The notes below the pieces were generated by a model. That model searched no databases. It was given only the letters and a program-made list of their open reading frames with translations, and had not been told where the DNA came from. Source: Chloroflexota bacterium (GTDB lineage Bacteria; Chloroflexota; Dehalococcoidia; UBA2247; RBG-13-53-26). Taken from it: a stretch of DNA of 45,019 nt. How positions within the stretch are numbered: position 1 is the stretch's first letter; every line of letters starts with the position of its first letter. Both the position numbers and the translations under genes were made by a program. Positions 9,066 to 17,170 of the stretch are shown one piece after another. Where the stretch lies: the NCBI GenBank assembly GCA_003551705.1, contig PUNJ01000200.1:1-45019 (forward strand). Direction: 5' to 3'.

Positions 9066-9320
9066 TCATTCGCTGACTTTGTAGACTTTGTCCCCTCGCC
9101 TGACGCGGTCCGGGACCCTTATGCCGACGTTGTCTCCAGGATGCGCCTCCTGGATATTCTGGCCGTCGATCTGCATCGACTCGACCACGAATTCCAGGTG
9201 ACTGGTATGCCCTTCGATCCGGATCTTGTCCCCCACCTTGAGACCATTCTCCAGTACAATGCCCGCTACCACGGGTCGCGCAAAGAAGTCGCTGACAATT
9301 CCAAGATTTTCCTCTGCCAT
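9066..9320 (-). CDS. Stand-alone translation elongation factor-like (EF-Tu domain 2) protein
   Basis: 84 residues. ATG 9320 is chosen because GGAGGTG sits 6 nt upstream; a frame extending to 9494 would read through the promoter. The whole protein is one beta-barrel like domain 2 of EF-Tu/IF2, with phrases VVAGIVLENGLKVGDKI and ESMQIDGQNIQEAHPGDNVG, and no GTPase domain. Small proteins of this kind are annotated as translation elongation factor-like in several archaea and bacteria. The molecular role is not known to me; RNA or ribosome contact is a guess. It is monocistronic, with a leader of about 140 nt. Convergent with ribH. Confidence 0.88.
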   Translation of the reverse strand: MAEENLGIVSDFFARPVVAGIVLENGLKVGDKIRIEGHTSHLEFVVESMQIDGQNIQEAHPGDNVGIRVPDRVRRGDKVYKVSE

Positions 9321-9465
9321 GATGAACACCTCCAGAGTTGGCGTCTGGGTGAAGAGAAAGAAATACCGAAGCCGATTACTATTGGGCCCAGCACTCAAGA
9401 AGAAATTCCGCTGCCTCCACAACCCGGGCACCAAACCACAGCATGACTGCGGCTTAATAAGTTGT

Positions 9466-9494
9466 AGTATACCCACAAGACTCGATATGGGCAA
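9466..9494 (-). promoter_or_regulatory. Promoter of the EF-Tu domain 2-like gene
   Basis: Minus strand TTGCCC (9494-9489), 17-bp spacer, TATACT (9471-9466). The leader of about 140 nt contains a possible long stem between GCCCGG and CTGGGC segments. The remainder of 9495-9615 shows nothing else I can support. Confidence 0.6.
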
Positions 9495-9615
9495 TAGGAC
9501 TTGGCCCAGTGTAGCAGGAAGCCCAATCAGTGACTCTGGTGAGCGAGCCCATCTTATCCTTCGGCGGAAAGTGGCAGGAGCACAGGCGCCTCAAAAAGAA
9601 AGCCGGCCAGCCACC

Positions 9616-10431
9616 CTATCCAGGACGATTTGTCTCAATCTGTTGCCGGAAGTCTTCCGCCGCCAGACGTGCTGCCCTGGCAAACTCTGCGCCTCTTGAA
9701 GCAAAGATGACTTGCCTCGAGTTGTTGTAAATGGCCCTCTTGCCCCCGGTATCCACCCCATACTTCACAGCCGCCTTCAAGCTTCCTCCCTGTGCTCCCA
9801 GGCCAGGTATTAGAAAGACCATGTCCGGGCATAACTCTCGGACTTCCCTCAATTCCTGTGGATAAGTGGCACCAAGTACAAGCCCCACATTACCGTACTT
9901 GTTCCACTCCCTGGCCTTCATTGCAACCAGCATGTATAGCGGCTGCTGGCGGCAATCAGGGCGCCCGGACCACAGATTCAATGCCTGGAAATCCAGCGCC
10001 CCCGTATTGGACGTCCTGCATAGTATGAAGATGCCTTTGTCCTTGTAGTCGATGAAAGGCTGGACCGAGTCCTGGCCCAGGTAGGGATTTACGGTGACAG
10101 CATCGAAACCAAATACTTCGAAGAGTGCCTTGGCATAGGCCCGGGCCGTACTGCCGATGTCACCCCTCTTGGCGTCGCCTATTACAGGGATGTCTCCCGG
10201 AATGTAATCGGCCGTTCTCTTGAGAGCCTCCATACCAGCAGAGCCGAGAGCTTCATAGAAGGCAAGGTTCGGTTTATAGGCGCAGACCAAGTCGGCAGTG
10301 GCATCGATGATTGCCTTGTTGAACTCAAAGAGCTCAACATCCGGCATGAGGTCTGGGTCGGGGTCAAGGCCGACACAAACCAGGCTCCGGTTCCTTTCGC
10401 TAGCCTTGTCCAGCTTGTCAACGAAACTCAC
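9616..10431 (-). CDS. pyrF: Orotidine 5'-phosphate decarboxylase, type 2
   Basis: 271 residues, the length of the type 2 subfamily (type 1 is nearer 230-240). It decarboxylates OMP to UMP, the last step of de novo pyrimidine synthesis. The catalytic strand reads GDAKRGDIGSTARAYA, the DxKxxD catalytic array with the type-2-like continuation. Near the N-terminus VCVGLDPDPDLMPD marks the first barrel strand, and VTVNPYLGQD follows the catalytic loop. The start is GTG 10431 with only a weak ribosome site, 10 nt after the HIT gene, so translation may be coupled. Last gene of acyl-CoA dehydrogenase-HIT-pyrF. Confidence 0.95.
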   Translation of the reverse strand: MSFVDKLDKASERNRSLVCVGLDPDPDLMPDVELFEFNKAIIDATADLVCAYKPNLAFYEALGSAGMEALKRTADYIPGDIPVIGDAKRGDIGSTARAYAKALFEVFGFDAVTVNPYLGQDSVQPFIDYKDKGIFILCRTSNTGALDFQALNLWSGRPDCRQQPLYMLVAMKAREWNKYGNVGLVLGATYPQELREVRELCPDMVFLIPGLGAQGGSLKAAVKYGVDTGGKRAIYNNSRQVIFASRGAEFARAARLAAEDFRQQIETNRPG

Positions 10432-10441
10432 GTTTGCTTGC

Positions 10442-10789
10442 CTAACCCAACGAGCCCTTCATCCGGCGACCGCCCAGCAGGTGAAAGTGGATATGCGGCA
10501 CCACTTGCCCGCCCTCACGGCCCGTATTGATCGAAAGCCGGAAACCGCTCTCTGCTACTCCCTCTCTTCTGGCAACCTCATTGGCCGTGTAAATAAGGCG
10601 ACTTACCAGGAACTCATGCTCGGAGCGAATATCGGTCAGATAGGCTATGTGCTCTCTGGGCATAATCAGGACATGGGTAGGCGCTTGCGGGTCAATGTCC
10701 CGTATAGCAACCACATGGTCATCGTGGTATACGAAGTTGGCGGGAACCTGGCCCGCTATAATTCTGCAAAACAGGCAGCTTTCGTCCAT
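10442..10789 (-). CDS. HIT-family nucleotide hydrolase
   Basis: 115 residues, one histidine-triad domain of the HINT/PKCI type. The triad HIHFHLL sits near residues 98-104, preceded by the usual NTGREGGQ segment. The N-terminal CLFCRIIAG resembles the zinc-site CxxC of many HIT proteins. Members hydrolyse AMP-linked compounds such as adenosine phosphoramidate in the cytosol. ATG 10789 has GGAGAGG just upstream. It lies 25 bp after the acyl-CoA dehydrogenase gene and 10 bp before pyrF. No functional link to those neighbours is obvious. The physiological substrate cannot be read from the sequence. Confidence 0.93.
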   Translation of the reverse strand: MDESCLFCRIIAGQVPANFVYHDDHVVAIRDIDPQAPTHVLIMPREHIAYLTDIRSEHEFLVSRLIYTANEVARREGVAESGFRLSINTGREGGQVVPHIHFHLLGGRRMKGSLG

Positions 10790-10814
10790 ACATTCCTCTC
10801 CTTCGCCCGGCGGA

Positions 10815-11945
10815 CTAGAGCCCCATTTTCTGGGCTATCAGTTCACGATGGAAGCGGGCATCGCCGAAAAGTGCCTTGGCAGCTTCTCCGCGCCGGAAAA
10901 ACAGTTGCATGTCGTGATCGGTTATATAACCCACGCCACCATGGATTTGGTGCCCAAGCCGGGTTATCCGTCCAATGGAATCGCTGACCCAGGCCTTGGC
11001 CATGGACACTGCCTGATCAGCAGGCAATCCCTCACTCAACAACCAAGCTGCCTCATAGGTAAGGTATCGTATGCCGTCCAGGTCGATCCTCATGTTCGCA
11101 CAATGGTGCTGTATCGCCTGAAAGGTGCCTATAGGCTTCTCGAATTGAATGCGCTCTCGAGCATAAGCGGCACTCATAGCCAGGACTTCTTCACCCGCGC
11201 CTACCATCTCGGCACACTTGGCCACCGCCGCCCACTGAAGAATCTTCTCTGCCAGCAACCATCCCTGGCCCGGCTCGCCCAGCAAGGCGCTTGCCGGTAC
11301 ACGCACCCCGTTGAACACAACTCCACACTGCCTGTCGCTGGCAATTGTCTGAAGCACGGTCTTGCCAATACGCTCGTCCCGGGCATCCACTATGAACATT
11401 GTAAGTCCCTGCTCGGCAGGCGTGCCTTCGCCTATCCTGGCCAAACACAGGATGTAATCGGCAACATGTGCATCGGGCACCAGTAGCTTGGTGCCGGTTA
11501 TGGTATAGTCGCTGCCATCCCCTGCGGCGGTGCTGCGAATGGAGCCCGGATCATACCTGCCATCTGATTCGGTAAGCGCCAGCGTGAATATCTTGCCTTC
11601 AACGACCTCCGGCAGGTATTTCTTCTTCTGCACCTCAGTACCGGCAGCCAGTATGGGCAGTCCCGCCAATACCACCGTCGACACAAATGGCGCTGGCAGG
11701 CAGGCCCTTCCCATTTCCTCCAATAGTACCGTCAGGTCCAGAAAAGACCCATCTCCACCACCGTAGGCCTCCGGAAAAGGCAGGCCCATCCACCCCAATT
11801 GGACCATCTTGGTCCATAGATCGGGAGAGTAGCCGGCCTCGACTACCTCCATATCACGAACGTGTTGCTTAGTACATTCCTTGATCAGAAAGTCTCTGGC
11901 CATAGTCCTCAACATTTTTTGGTCTTCAGATAGGTCCAGGTCCAA
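10815..11945 (-). CDS. Acyl-CoA dehydrogenase family protein
   Basis: 376 residues, full length for the FAD-dependent acyl-CoA dehydrogenase fold: N-terminal helical domain (about 1-115), central beta domain (LALTESDGRYDPGSIRS onward) and C-terminal helical domain (about 230-376). It would oxidise an acyl-CoA to the enoyl-CoA and pass electrons to ETF, whose genes are at 22559-24540. The C-terminal HQIHGGVGYITDHDMQLFFRR matches the group resembling CaiA and the FadE proteins of steroid breakdown. The usual catalytic Glu near the C-terminus is not evident at its common place, so base and substrate are uncertain. Start is TTG 11945 with AAGGAGG 4 nt upstream. Confidence 0.92.
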   Translation of the reverse strand: MDLDLSEDQKMLRTMARDFLIKECTKQHVRDMEVVEAGYSPDLWTKMVQLGWMGLPFPEAYGGGDGSFLDLTVLLEEMGRACLPAPFVSTVVLAGLPILAAGTEVQKKKYLPEVVEGKIFTLALTESDGRYDPGSIRSTAAGDGSDYTITGTKLLVPDAHVADYILCLARIGEGTPAEQGLTMFIVDARDERIGKTVLQTIASDRQCGVVFNGVRVPASALLGEPGQGWLLAEKILQWAAVAKCAEMVGAGEEVLAMSAAYARERIQFEKPIGTFQAIQHHCANMRIDLDGIRYLTYEAAWLLSEGLPADQAVSMAKAWVSDSIGRITRLGHQIHGGVGYITDHDMQLFFRRGEAAKALFGDARFHRELIAQKMGL

Positions 11946-12034
11946 TTTGCCTCCTTGGTCTGAGCGCCCAGCCGGCAGGTCGTGCCGGTGCCCGGCTTAG
12001 GCGTAAGGTGTACTACATCGTTGCAGATATGCTT

Positions 12035-12064
12035 AGGATAACAAAACATGTGCCGTTTTGGCAA
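12035..12064 (-). promoter_or_regulatory. Promoter of the acyl-CoA dehydrogenase-HIT-pyrF operon
   Basis: Minus strand TTGCCA (12064-12059), 18-bp spacer, TATCCT (12040-12035). Transcription would start near 12028, about 83 nt before the TTG start at 11945. Confidence 0.5.
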
Positions 12065-12107
12065 AGAAGCCGGGACCGGTACGCAGCCGGGGACCCGCTC
12101 GATTTTC

Positions 12108-12136
12108 TTGACGTGGTATGCCTGCGAATGTATCCT
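12108..12136 (+). promoter_or_regulatory. Promoter of hisS
   Basis: TTGACG (12108-12113), 17-bp spacer, TATCCT (12131-12136). Predicted start near 12143, which excludes a start codon further upstream and supports ATG 12158 for hisS. Confidence 0.7.
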
Positions 12137-12157
12137 AGCAAAAACAGAGGAAGTTTC

Positions 12158-13411
12158 ATGATATATAGAACACCCAGAGGCACCCAGGACATACTACCCC
12201 AGTACCAGGCATACTGGCGCTATGTTGAGCAGAAGGCCGCCGCCATAAGCAGCCTGTTTGGGTTCGAAAGAATAGATACGCCTGTGTTTGAGGCGACCGG
12301 GCTTTTCCTGCGCAGCGTGGGTGAGACAACGGACATTGTGGAAAAGCAGATGTACACCTTCGACGACCAGGGTGGCGAGAGCATGACCCTGCGTCCGGAA
12401 GGCACCGCCCCTATCTGCCGCGCCTATATACAGCACGGCATGCACAATCTGCCCCAGCCGGTCAGGCTGTATTACTTCGGCTCAATATTCCGCTATGAAA
12501 GGCCCCAGGCAGGAAGGTTCCGCCAGCACCAGCAATTCGGGTTCGAAGCCATCGGCGAACTGGACCCCGCTCTGGATGGAGAGGTCATCAGTATGGCCTG
12601 GCAACTCTATGCCTCCCTGGGCCTGAAAGGACTCCAGTTGCAACTCAATAGCATAGGCTGCCGCCAGTGCCGGGGTGTCTACCTCGACGTTTTGAGGGAC
12701 TATTATGACGGCCACGATCTATCATTGTGCCAGGACTGCCGGGTCAGGGCCGAGAAGAACCCGCTCCGGCTTCTCGACTGCAAGAACCCCGCCTGTCAGG
12801 AGATAGTCAAGGGGGCGCCAAGGATCACGGACTACCTGTGCGATGAATGCGCCGTGCATTTCGAACAGGTCAAGGAATACCTGGGCGGGCTCAGTATCCC
12901 CTTTGACCTCAACCCTTACCTGGTCCGCGGGCTGGATTACTACACGAAAACGGTCTTTGAAATACAACCGGAGGAACTCGGAGGCCAGAGCGCGCTCGGT
13001 GGCGGCGGCCGGTATGACAACCTGATTGAACAGCTGGGCGGCAGGCCTGCACCGGCCATCGGCTTCGGTACAGGCATCGAGCGCATTATAATGAGCCTGC
13101 GTAACCAGGGTTTGGCACCCCCACCCCTTCCCCGGCCGCATGTGTACGTGGCTTATCTGGGCCAGGATGCCAAGAAAGAGGCTGTCAGGCTGGCGGCACA
13201 GCTGCGCCTGGCCGGAACTGGAGCGATCCTCGCCCTGTCTGACAAGAGCCTGAAGGCGCAGCTGAAGCAAGCCAATTCACTCGGCCTGACGAGAGTGCTC
13301 ATCTTGGGCGAAGCTGAGCTCGCCAGGGGAATGGTACTACTGCGTGATATGGCCAGGGGCGAGCAAGAAGAATTTCCGCTCGGGGAAGCCGTGAGACGGC
13401 TCACAGGCTAA
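12158..13411 (+). CDS. hisS: Histidyl-tRNA synthetase
   Basis: 417 residues, normal for bacterial HisRS. It attaches histidine to tRNA-His in the cytosol. ATG 12158 gives the family start (YRTPRGTQDILP), has AGAGGAAG upstream, and lies 15 nt after the inferred transcript start; a 50-residue extension to 12008 would cross the promoter. Class II motif 2 is IFRYERPQAGRFRQHQQFG; the HisRS motifs LVRGLDYYTKTVFEI and ALGGGGRYDNLI follow, and motif 3 is near GFGTGIERI. The anticodon-binding domain fills about residues 320-417. It stands alone, divergent from the acyl-CoA dehydrogenase operon, and ends in a GC-rich hairpin region. Confidence 0.97.
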   Translation: MIYRTPRGTQDILPQYQAYWRYVEQKAAAISSLFGFERIDTPVFEATGLFLRSVGETTDIVEKQMYTFDDQGGESMTLRPEGTAPICRAYIQHGMHNLPQPVRLYYFGSIFRYERPQAGRFRQHQQFGFEAIGELDPALDGEVISMAWQLYASLGLKGLQLQLNSIGCRQCRGVYLDVLRDYYDGHDLSLCQDCRVRAEKNPLRLLDCKNPACQEIVKGAPRITDYLCDECAVHFEQVKEYLGGLSIPFDLNPYLVRGLDYYTKTVFEIQPEELGGQSALGGGGRYDNLIEQLGGRPAPAIGFGTGIERIIMSLRNQGLAPPPLPRPHVYVAYLGQDAKKEAVRLAAQLRLAGTGAILALSDKSLKAQLKQANSLGLTRVLILGEAELARGMVLLRDMARGEQEEFPLGEAVRRLTG

Positions 13412-13432
13412 GTCCTGGCAGTAAAATGTGTG

Positions 13433-13464
13433 CCGGCCGGCGCCGCACAGATGACGCCGGCCGG
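13433..13464. terminator. GC-rich hairpin between convergent genes
   Basis: A perfect 10-bp inverted repeat CCGGCCGGCG (13433-13442) and CGCCGGCCGG (13455-13464) with a 12-nt loop, placed between the ends of hisS and the convergent FAD oxidoreductase gene. No T-run on either side, so it is a possible bidirectional or Rho-assisted terminator rather than a textbook intrinsic one. Confidence 0.5.
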
Positions 13465-13486
13465 TCAACTAAGCAACGGCGAGGGC

Positions 13487-14857
13487 TCAGCCGGCTTTCA
13501 CCTTCTTCTTGACTGTCTCGATGGTGCGCTTGGCACCCTCGGCTCCTGCAGACGTACCACCTATGCCAGACGAGGCAACAGCGTCCCCTACGTTGAACAG
13601 GTTCTTAACAGGTGTCTCGCGGGGCATATTGTAGGCAGGGCCCAGCCAGGTGCGCCCTTCCGGTAGGTCGTGGTCCATGTTTCGGACCTCTATCTCCACT
13701 ATGCGGCCACCCTTTTTCTGCCAGTCAGGGAAGATCATGTTGATATCCTTCATGATCTGCCTCTCTTCTTCCTCGGGATCGACCGGGAAGAGAACGGAGG
13801 GGGGCGAGGCACAGGCCCAGGTCAGATGGACGCCCTTCGGGGCCATGGCCGGGCAACTATTCGTCAGCGGTATTGCGTCCGTAATCCGCCGTGCATTGGA
13901 TACGAGCATGGCGCCGGCATCGCCCTCTTCCATGCAGATCGGTTCATCGCTGGCAATGTGGATTATTGAGATGGGAGTCGGCCGCATCTTGACTCGCATG
14001 TCCGCCAGGTAGTCCTCGCTAAAGAACTCTTCCCCGGTAAGAGCCACAGTCTCCTTGACGCCGATATTGCTGATAACAACTTTGCATGGTATTTCGAGTT
14101 CTTTTCCTTCCTTCTCCAACACCACCCCAGAGACACCGTTCTTACCCGCCAGTATCCGCTTGGCCGGAGTATTGGTCCACACTTCTCCATTGCGCCTGAC
14201 CACATCAGCCAGCTTTTCCATATTCTTGAGGTTTCCATAAGTGGACATGGCAACATCGTTGAAACCCTTTTGCGTGGCCATGAAATGGAAGAAGTTGTAG
14301 ACGGGTATCTCATATGAATGGGCCATGAGGAACCCTACCGATATGGCATCGAAGATGCCGTGAACGTCCTCGTTGTCAGTGTAGCGAAGCAACCATTCCT
14401 TGATGGTGGTTGATCCCAGCTTCTCGGGGTCGCTTATGGCGCTTCTAATTCCGGACATTACCTTTTGAGAGGCTATCTCCTTCACGATACCACCGACGAG
14501 TTTGGCCCTGTTACTGGCCACCCTGTTACAGATTTCGAACAGGGCATTCATACGGTGCTCGAGCGGTAGTTTGTAACACTCCCCTCTTATCCAGTAATGC
14601 ACGTCAAGGCATTCGGTCAGATCGAAATCGACTCCAACTTCCTTACAGACTTTGGGCACCCATCCGGAAATATGTATGAAGGGTGCGCCTGTCTGCAGCA
14701 AGCAGCCATCAATCTCTTTGCAGGAAAACCGTCCACCAATGATATCCCTTTTCTCTGTAAGGAGGGTCCGGTAGCCCTCCTTGGCTGCCAGCGCCGCTGC
14801 GCATGCTCCCCCCATTCCACCCCCAATGACAACCACGTCGAATTGTTCTTTGTTCAT
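13487..14857 (-). CDS. NAD(P)/FAD-dependent oxidoreductase, phytoene desaturase-like
   Basis: 456 residues from ATG 14857, which has GGGAGGTG 3 nt upstream; a longer frame to 15172 crosses the promoter. The N-terminus is a Rossmann FAD site (VVVIGGGMGGACAAALAA, residues about 8-25, with acidic E35 at the end of strand 2). The C-terminus has the FAD-binding NLFNVGDAVASSGIGG and a final helix starting AGAEGAKRTIE. The layout is that of CrtI/amine-oxidase-like flavoproteins, which desaturate or isomerise lipids such as carotenoids. No carotenoid genes are in the window, so the substrate is unknown. Monocistronic. Confidence 0.87.
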   Translation of the reverse strand: MNKEQFDVVVIGGGMGGACAAALAAKEGYRTLLTEKRDIIGGRFSCKEIDGCLLQTGAPFIHISGWVPKVCKEVGVDFDLTECLDVHYWIRGECYKLPLEHRMNALFEICNRVASNRAKLVGGIVKEIASQKVMSGIRSAISDPEKLGSTTIKEWLLRYTDNEDVHGIFDAISVGFLMAHSYEIPVYNFFHFMATQKGFNDVAMSTYGNLKNMEKLADVVRRNGEVWTNTPAKRILAGKNGVSGVVLEKEGKELEIPCKVVISNIGVKETVALTGEEFFSEDYLADMRVKMRPTPISIIHIASDEPICMEEGDAGAMLVSNARRITDAIPLTNSCPAMAPKGVHLTWACASPPSVLFPVDPEEEERQIMKDINMIFPDWQKKGGRIVEIEVRNMDHDLPEGRTWLGPAYNMPRETPVKNLFNVGDAVASSGIGGTSAGAEGAKRTIETVKKKVKAG

Positions 14858-14885
14858 TTGCACCTCCCTTGACACCAGACACTTG

Positions 14886-14914
14886 AATTTACCAAGAGCA
14901 TGTATGATAGTCAA
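14886..14914 (-). promoter_or_regulatory. Promoter of the FAD oxidoreductase gene
   Basis: Minus strand TTGACT (14914-14909), 17-bp spacer, TAAATT (14891-14886). Predicted start near 14879, a 22-nt leader that just holds the ribosome site. Confidence 0.65.
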
Positions 14915-15015
14915 TAAGCATACGAATCTACCCGTATGGGATGCTGGTACCATGCAGCCGCCTGAGAGCCGGCGCAGAAGTCCTGACATGGGTTCGTACA
15001 ACGATCGCATATGTA

Positions 15016-15045
15016 TTGACACCAGCTTTGTGTGTGTGACATACT
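15016..15045 (+). promoter_or_regulatory. Promoter of livG-livF
   Basis: TTGACA (15016-15021), 18-bp spacer, CATACT (15040-15045). Predicted start near 15052, about 45 nt before the chosen ATG 15097. Confidence 0.5.
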
Positions 15046-15096
15046 TGCTGCAACCCAGGGGGGAGGGTATTTCTATCTGCGGAGGTGGCCAGCGAT

Positions 15097-15960
15097 ATGC
15101 AAGAACGAAGCGGCAATATGGGGCGGGCGGAAAGCCTGGACGTAGTTGCTCCCCCGACTGATACTCAAGCAACGGCTGGCGTGATCAGGCTGGAAGGATT
15201 GAGCCTCAGCTTCGGAGGTGTCCAAGCACTCAATAATGTAAGCTTCGATGTGAAAGAGGGTGATATACTGGGGGTAATCGGGCCGAATGGGGCAGGGAAG
15301 ACCTGCATCCTGAATTGCATCAACGGATTCTATCGGCCCCAACAGGGTTCAATTCACTTCCAAGGCCAGAACCTAACCACGCTCCGACCGGACAAGATAG
15401 CCCGGCTGGGGATCAGCAGGACCTTCCAGAACATCCAGCTTTACACGGGGCTTAGTGTGGTAGATAACCTGATGGCTGCCAGGCACTTCCTGTTCAAGTC
15501 CAATTGGGTCGAAGGCGCTTTTTATTTTGGACGGGCTCATAAAGAGGAAGTTGAGCATCGCAGGGTAGTAGAGGAGATTATCGATTTCCTCGAACTGGAG
15601 CGCTGGAGGAAATCGGTAGTAGGCATGCTGCCTTACGGAATACGCAAGAGGATCGATTTGGGCAGGGCCTTGGCCCAGGAACCAAAGATCCTGCTTCTTG
15701 ACGAGCCAATGGCAGGCATGAACTCCGAAGAAAAAGAGGATATGGCCCGGTTTATCTTGGACGTTGAAGAGGAGAAAGGCGTTACCATAGTCCTTATTGA
15801 ACATGATATGGGCGTGGTAATGGACATCACGGACAGAATAGTGGTACTCGATTTTGGGCGAAAGATCGCCGAGGGCACTCCCAAGGAAGTCAAGCAGAAT
15901 CCAGACGTGATTCGTGCCTATCTTGGTGAGGAACAGTCTGTCCCTGCGGGAGGAAGTTAG
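15097..15960 (+). CDS. livG: Branched-chain amino acid-type ABC transporter ATPase (LivG-like)
   Basis: 287 residues from ATG 15097, with GGAGG 11 nt upstream; an in-frame GTG at 15085 is possible but less well placed. ABC ATPase with Walker A GPNGAGKT at residues 62-69, the LivG-style signature LPYGIRKRIDLGRALA in place of plain LSGGQ, Walker B ILLLDEPMAG, and a switch His in LIEHDMGVV. It would power import of a branched-chain amino acid, amide or other small carboxylate with LivF, LivH and LivM. Only livF follows, 4 bp on. No permease or binding protein is in the window, so partners must be encoded elsewhere. The real substrate is unknown. Confidence 0.9.
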   Translation: MQERSGNMGRAESLDVVAPPTDTQATAGVIRLEGLSLSFGGVQALNNVSFDVKEGDILGVIGPNGAGKTCILNCINGFYRPQQGSIHFQGQNLTTLRPDKIARLGISRTFQNIQLYTGLSVVDNLMAARHFLFKSNWVEGAFYFGRAHKEEVEHRRVVEEIIDFLELERWRKSVVGMLPYGIRKRIDLGRALAQEPKILLLDEPMAGMNSEEKEDMARFILDVEEEKGVTIVLIEHDMGVVMDITDRIVVLDFGRKIAEGTPKEVKQNPDVIRAYLGEEQSVPAGGS

Positions 15961-15964
15961 TCTC

Positions 15965-16768
15965 ATGACGACATTACTTCAGGTAAATAACGTCGAAGTC
16001 AAGTACATGGATGTTATCCTCGTCCTCAGAGGCATTTCCTTCAAGGTTGAGGAGGGTAGCATCGTTGCCCTGTTGGGAGCCAATGGAGCTGGAAAGACGA
16101 CCACGCTCAAGGCGATATCTGGATTACTCAAGTCGGAAGAGGGCAGGGTGACTGACGGTAGCATCGTTTACATGGGCGAGAGGATCGAGAATGGCGACCC
16201 GGAAGTCATTGCCCGCAAAGGCATAATCCAGATCTTGGAAGGCAGGCGAGTACTGGAGCACCTCACGGTGGAGGAGAACCTCAGAGCCGGAGCCTACATT
16301 GCCGCCAACGGTGCTCAGCTCAAATCGGACCTTGCGTATATCTACGAATATTTCCCGAAGCTCAAACAGTTACGAACCCAGACCAGCGGATACCTGTCTG
16401 GTGGAGAGCAGCAGATGTTGGTAGTGGGAAGAGCCCTGATGTCGCATCCTAAACTGATGCTACTGGACGAAGCCTCACTGGGGCTTGCCCCGCTTATGAC
16501 CCAAGAGATTTTCGGAATCCTGAAGAGGGTCAATGAGGAAGAGAAGGTATCCATCCTTCTCGTTGAGCAGAATGCTAACGCAGCCTTGGGGCTGGCCCAT
16601 TACGGCTATGTGGTCGAGAACGGCCGGATCGTGCTTGACGATACGGCCCAGAAGCTCCGCGACAATGCCGACGTGAGGGAATTCTATATGGGGCTCAGTG
16701 CCGTTGGCGAAGCGAAGAGCTATCGCGATATCAAGCATTATAAGCGACGGAAGCGCTGGCTCGGTTAA
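15965..16768 (+). CDS. livF: Branched-chain amino acid-type ABC transporter ATPase (LivF-like)
   Basis: 267 residues from ATG 15965, with GGAGGAAG upstream inside the end of livG. Walker A GANGAGKT is at residues 38-45, the signature is YLSGGEQQML, and Walker B is LMLLDEASLGLAP, all typical of LivF. The C-terminus is longer than E. coli LivF and ends in a basic tail (YRDIKHYKRRKRWLG). I have seen such a tail in LivF copies that sit next to acyl-CoA synthetase genes in other anaerobes, which hints at an aromatic or fatty-acid substrate; this is memory, not proof. Transcription ends at the hairpin at 16792-16818. Confidence 0.9.
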   Translation: MTTLLQVNNVEVKYMDVILVLRGISFKVEEGSIVALLGANGAGKTTTLKAISGLLKSEEGRVTDGSIVYMGERIENGDPEVIARKGIIQILEGRRVLEHLTVEENLRAGAYIAANGAQLKSDLAYIYEYFPKLKQLRTQTSGYLSGGEQQMLVVGRALMSHPKLMLLDEASLGLAPLMTQEIFGILKRVNEEEKVSILLVEQNANAALGLAHYGYVVENGRIVLDDTAQKLRDNADVREFYMGLSAVGEAKSYRDIKHYKRRKRWLG

Positions 16769-16791
16769 AAAGACTCTGGTTGATAGGTTTT

Positions 16792-16818
16792 AAAGGGGAG
16801 CCTTGGCTCCCCTTTATA
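16792..16818 (+). terminator. Intrinsic terminator of livG-livF
   Basis: AAAGGGGAGC, loop CTTG, GCTCCCCTTT, then TATAT: a 10-bp stem with tetraloop. It follows livF by 23 bp and precedes the end of the convergent Zn-ribbon gene. Confidence 0.8.
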
Positions 16819-16839
16819 TCTCTACATTCCCTGTAGCTA

Positions 16840-17169
16840 TCAGCGATCGCTCTTGCCGCGAAATAATTCACCGAAATCACCGTCGAATTCCTGAAGATAG
16901 GTGTACATATCGATCAAATCGTCGGAACTCACGGGATCTGAGAAGCGGCTTGCCTCGGCTTCGGTCAGGTCAGTACTCGCCTCGGTTAGTTTGCCTTCCT
17001 GAATCACTGCGGCTACCAGCCCTTGACTCTTGCAAGAAGAGCAGAAAAGCGACAGGAACCACATGTCTTCCCTGTGGCCAAGCACATTCATGTTTGTTGC
17101 CTCATAGCGCTTGCCACAGACGCCACACTTAATATTACCGAGCATTTTGCGTAGAAACTTGTCATCCAT
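16840..17169 (-). CDS. Small zinc-ribbon protein
   Basis: 109 residues from ATG 17169, one base after the stop of the upstream nuclease gene, so translation is likely coupled; a longer frame would overlap that gene heavily. Two CxxC pairs (C15/C18 in CGVCGKRY and C43/C46 in CSSCKSQG) about 25 residues apart form a probable zinc ribbon. The remainder is acidic, with a helical tail containing SSDDLIDMYTYLQEFDGDFG. No enzyme motif is visible. Its tight pairing with the bifunctional nuclease gene suggests a nucleic-acid or regulatory partner, but this is inference. Family not recognised. Confidence 0.8.
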   Translation of the reverse strand: MDDKFLRKMLGNIKCGVCGKRYEATNMNVLGHREDMWFLSLFCSSCKSQGLVAAVIQEGKLTEASTDLTEAEASRFSDPVSSDDLIDMYTYLQEFDGDFGELFRGKSDR

Positions 17170-17170
17170 G

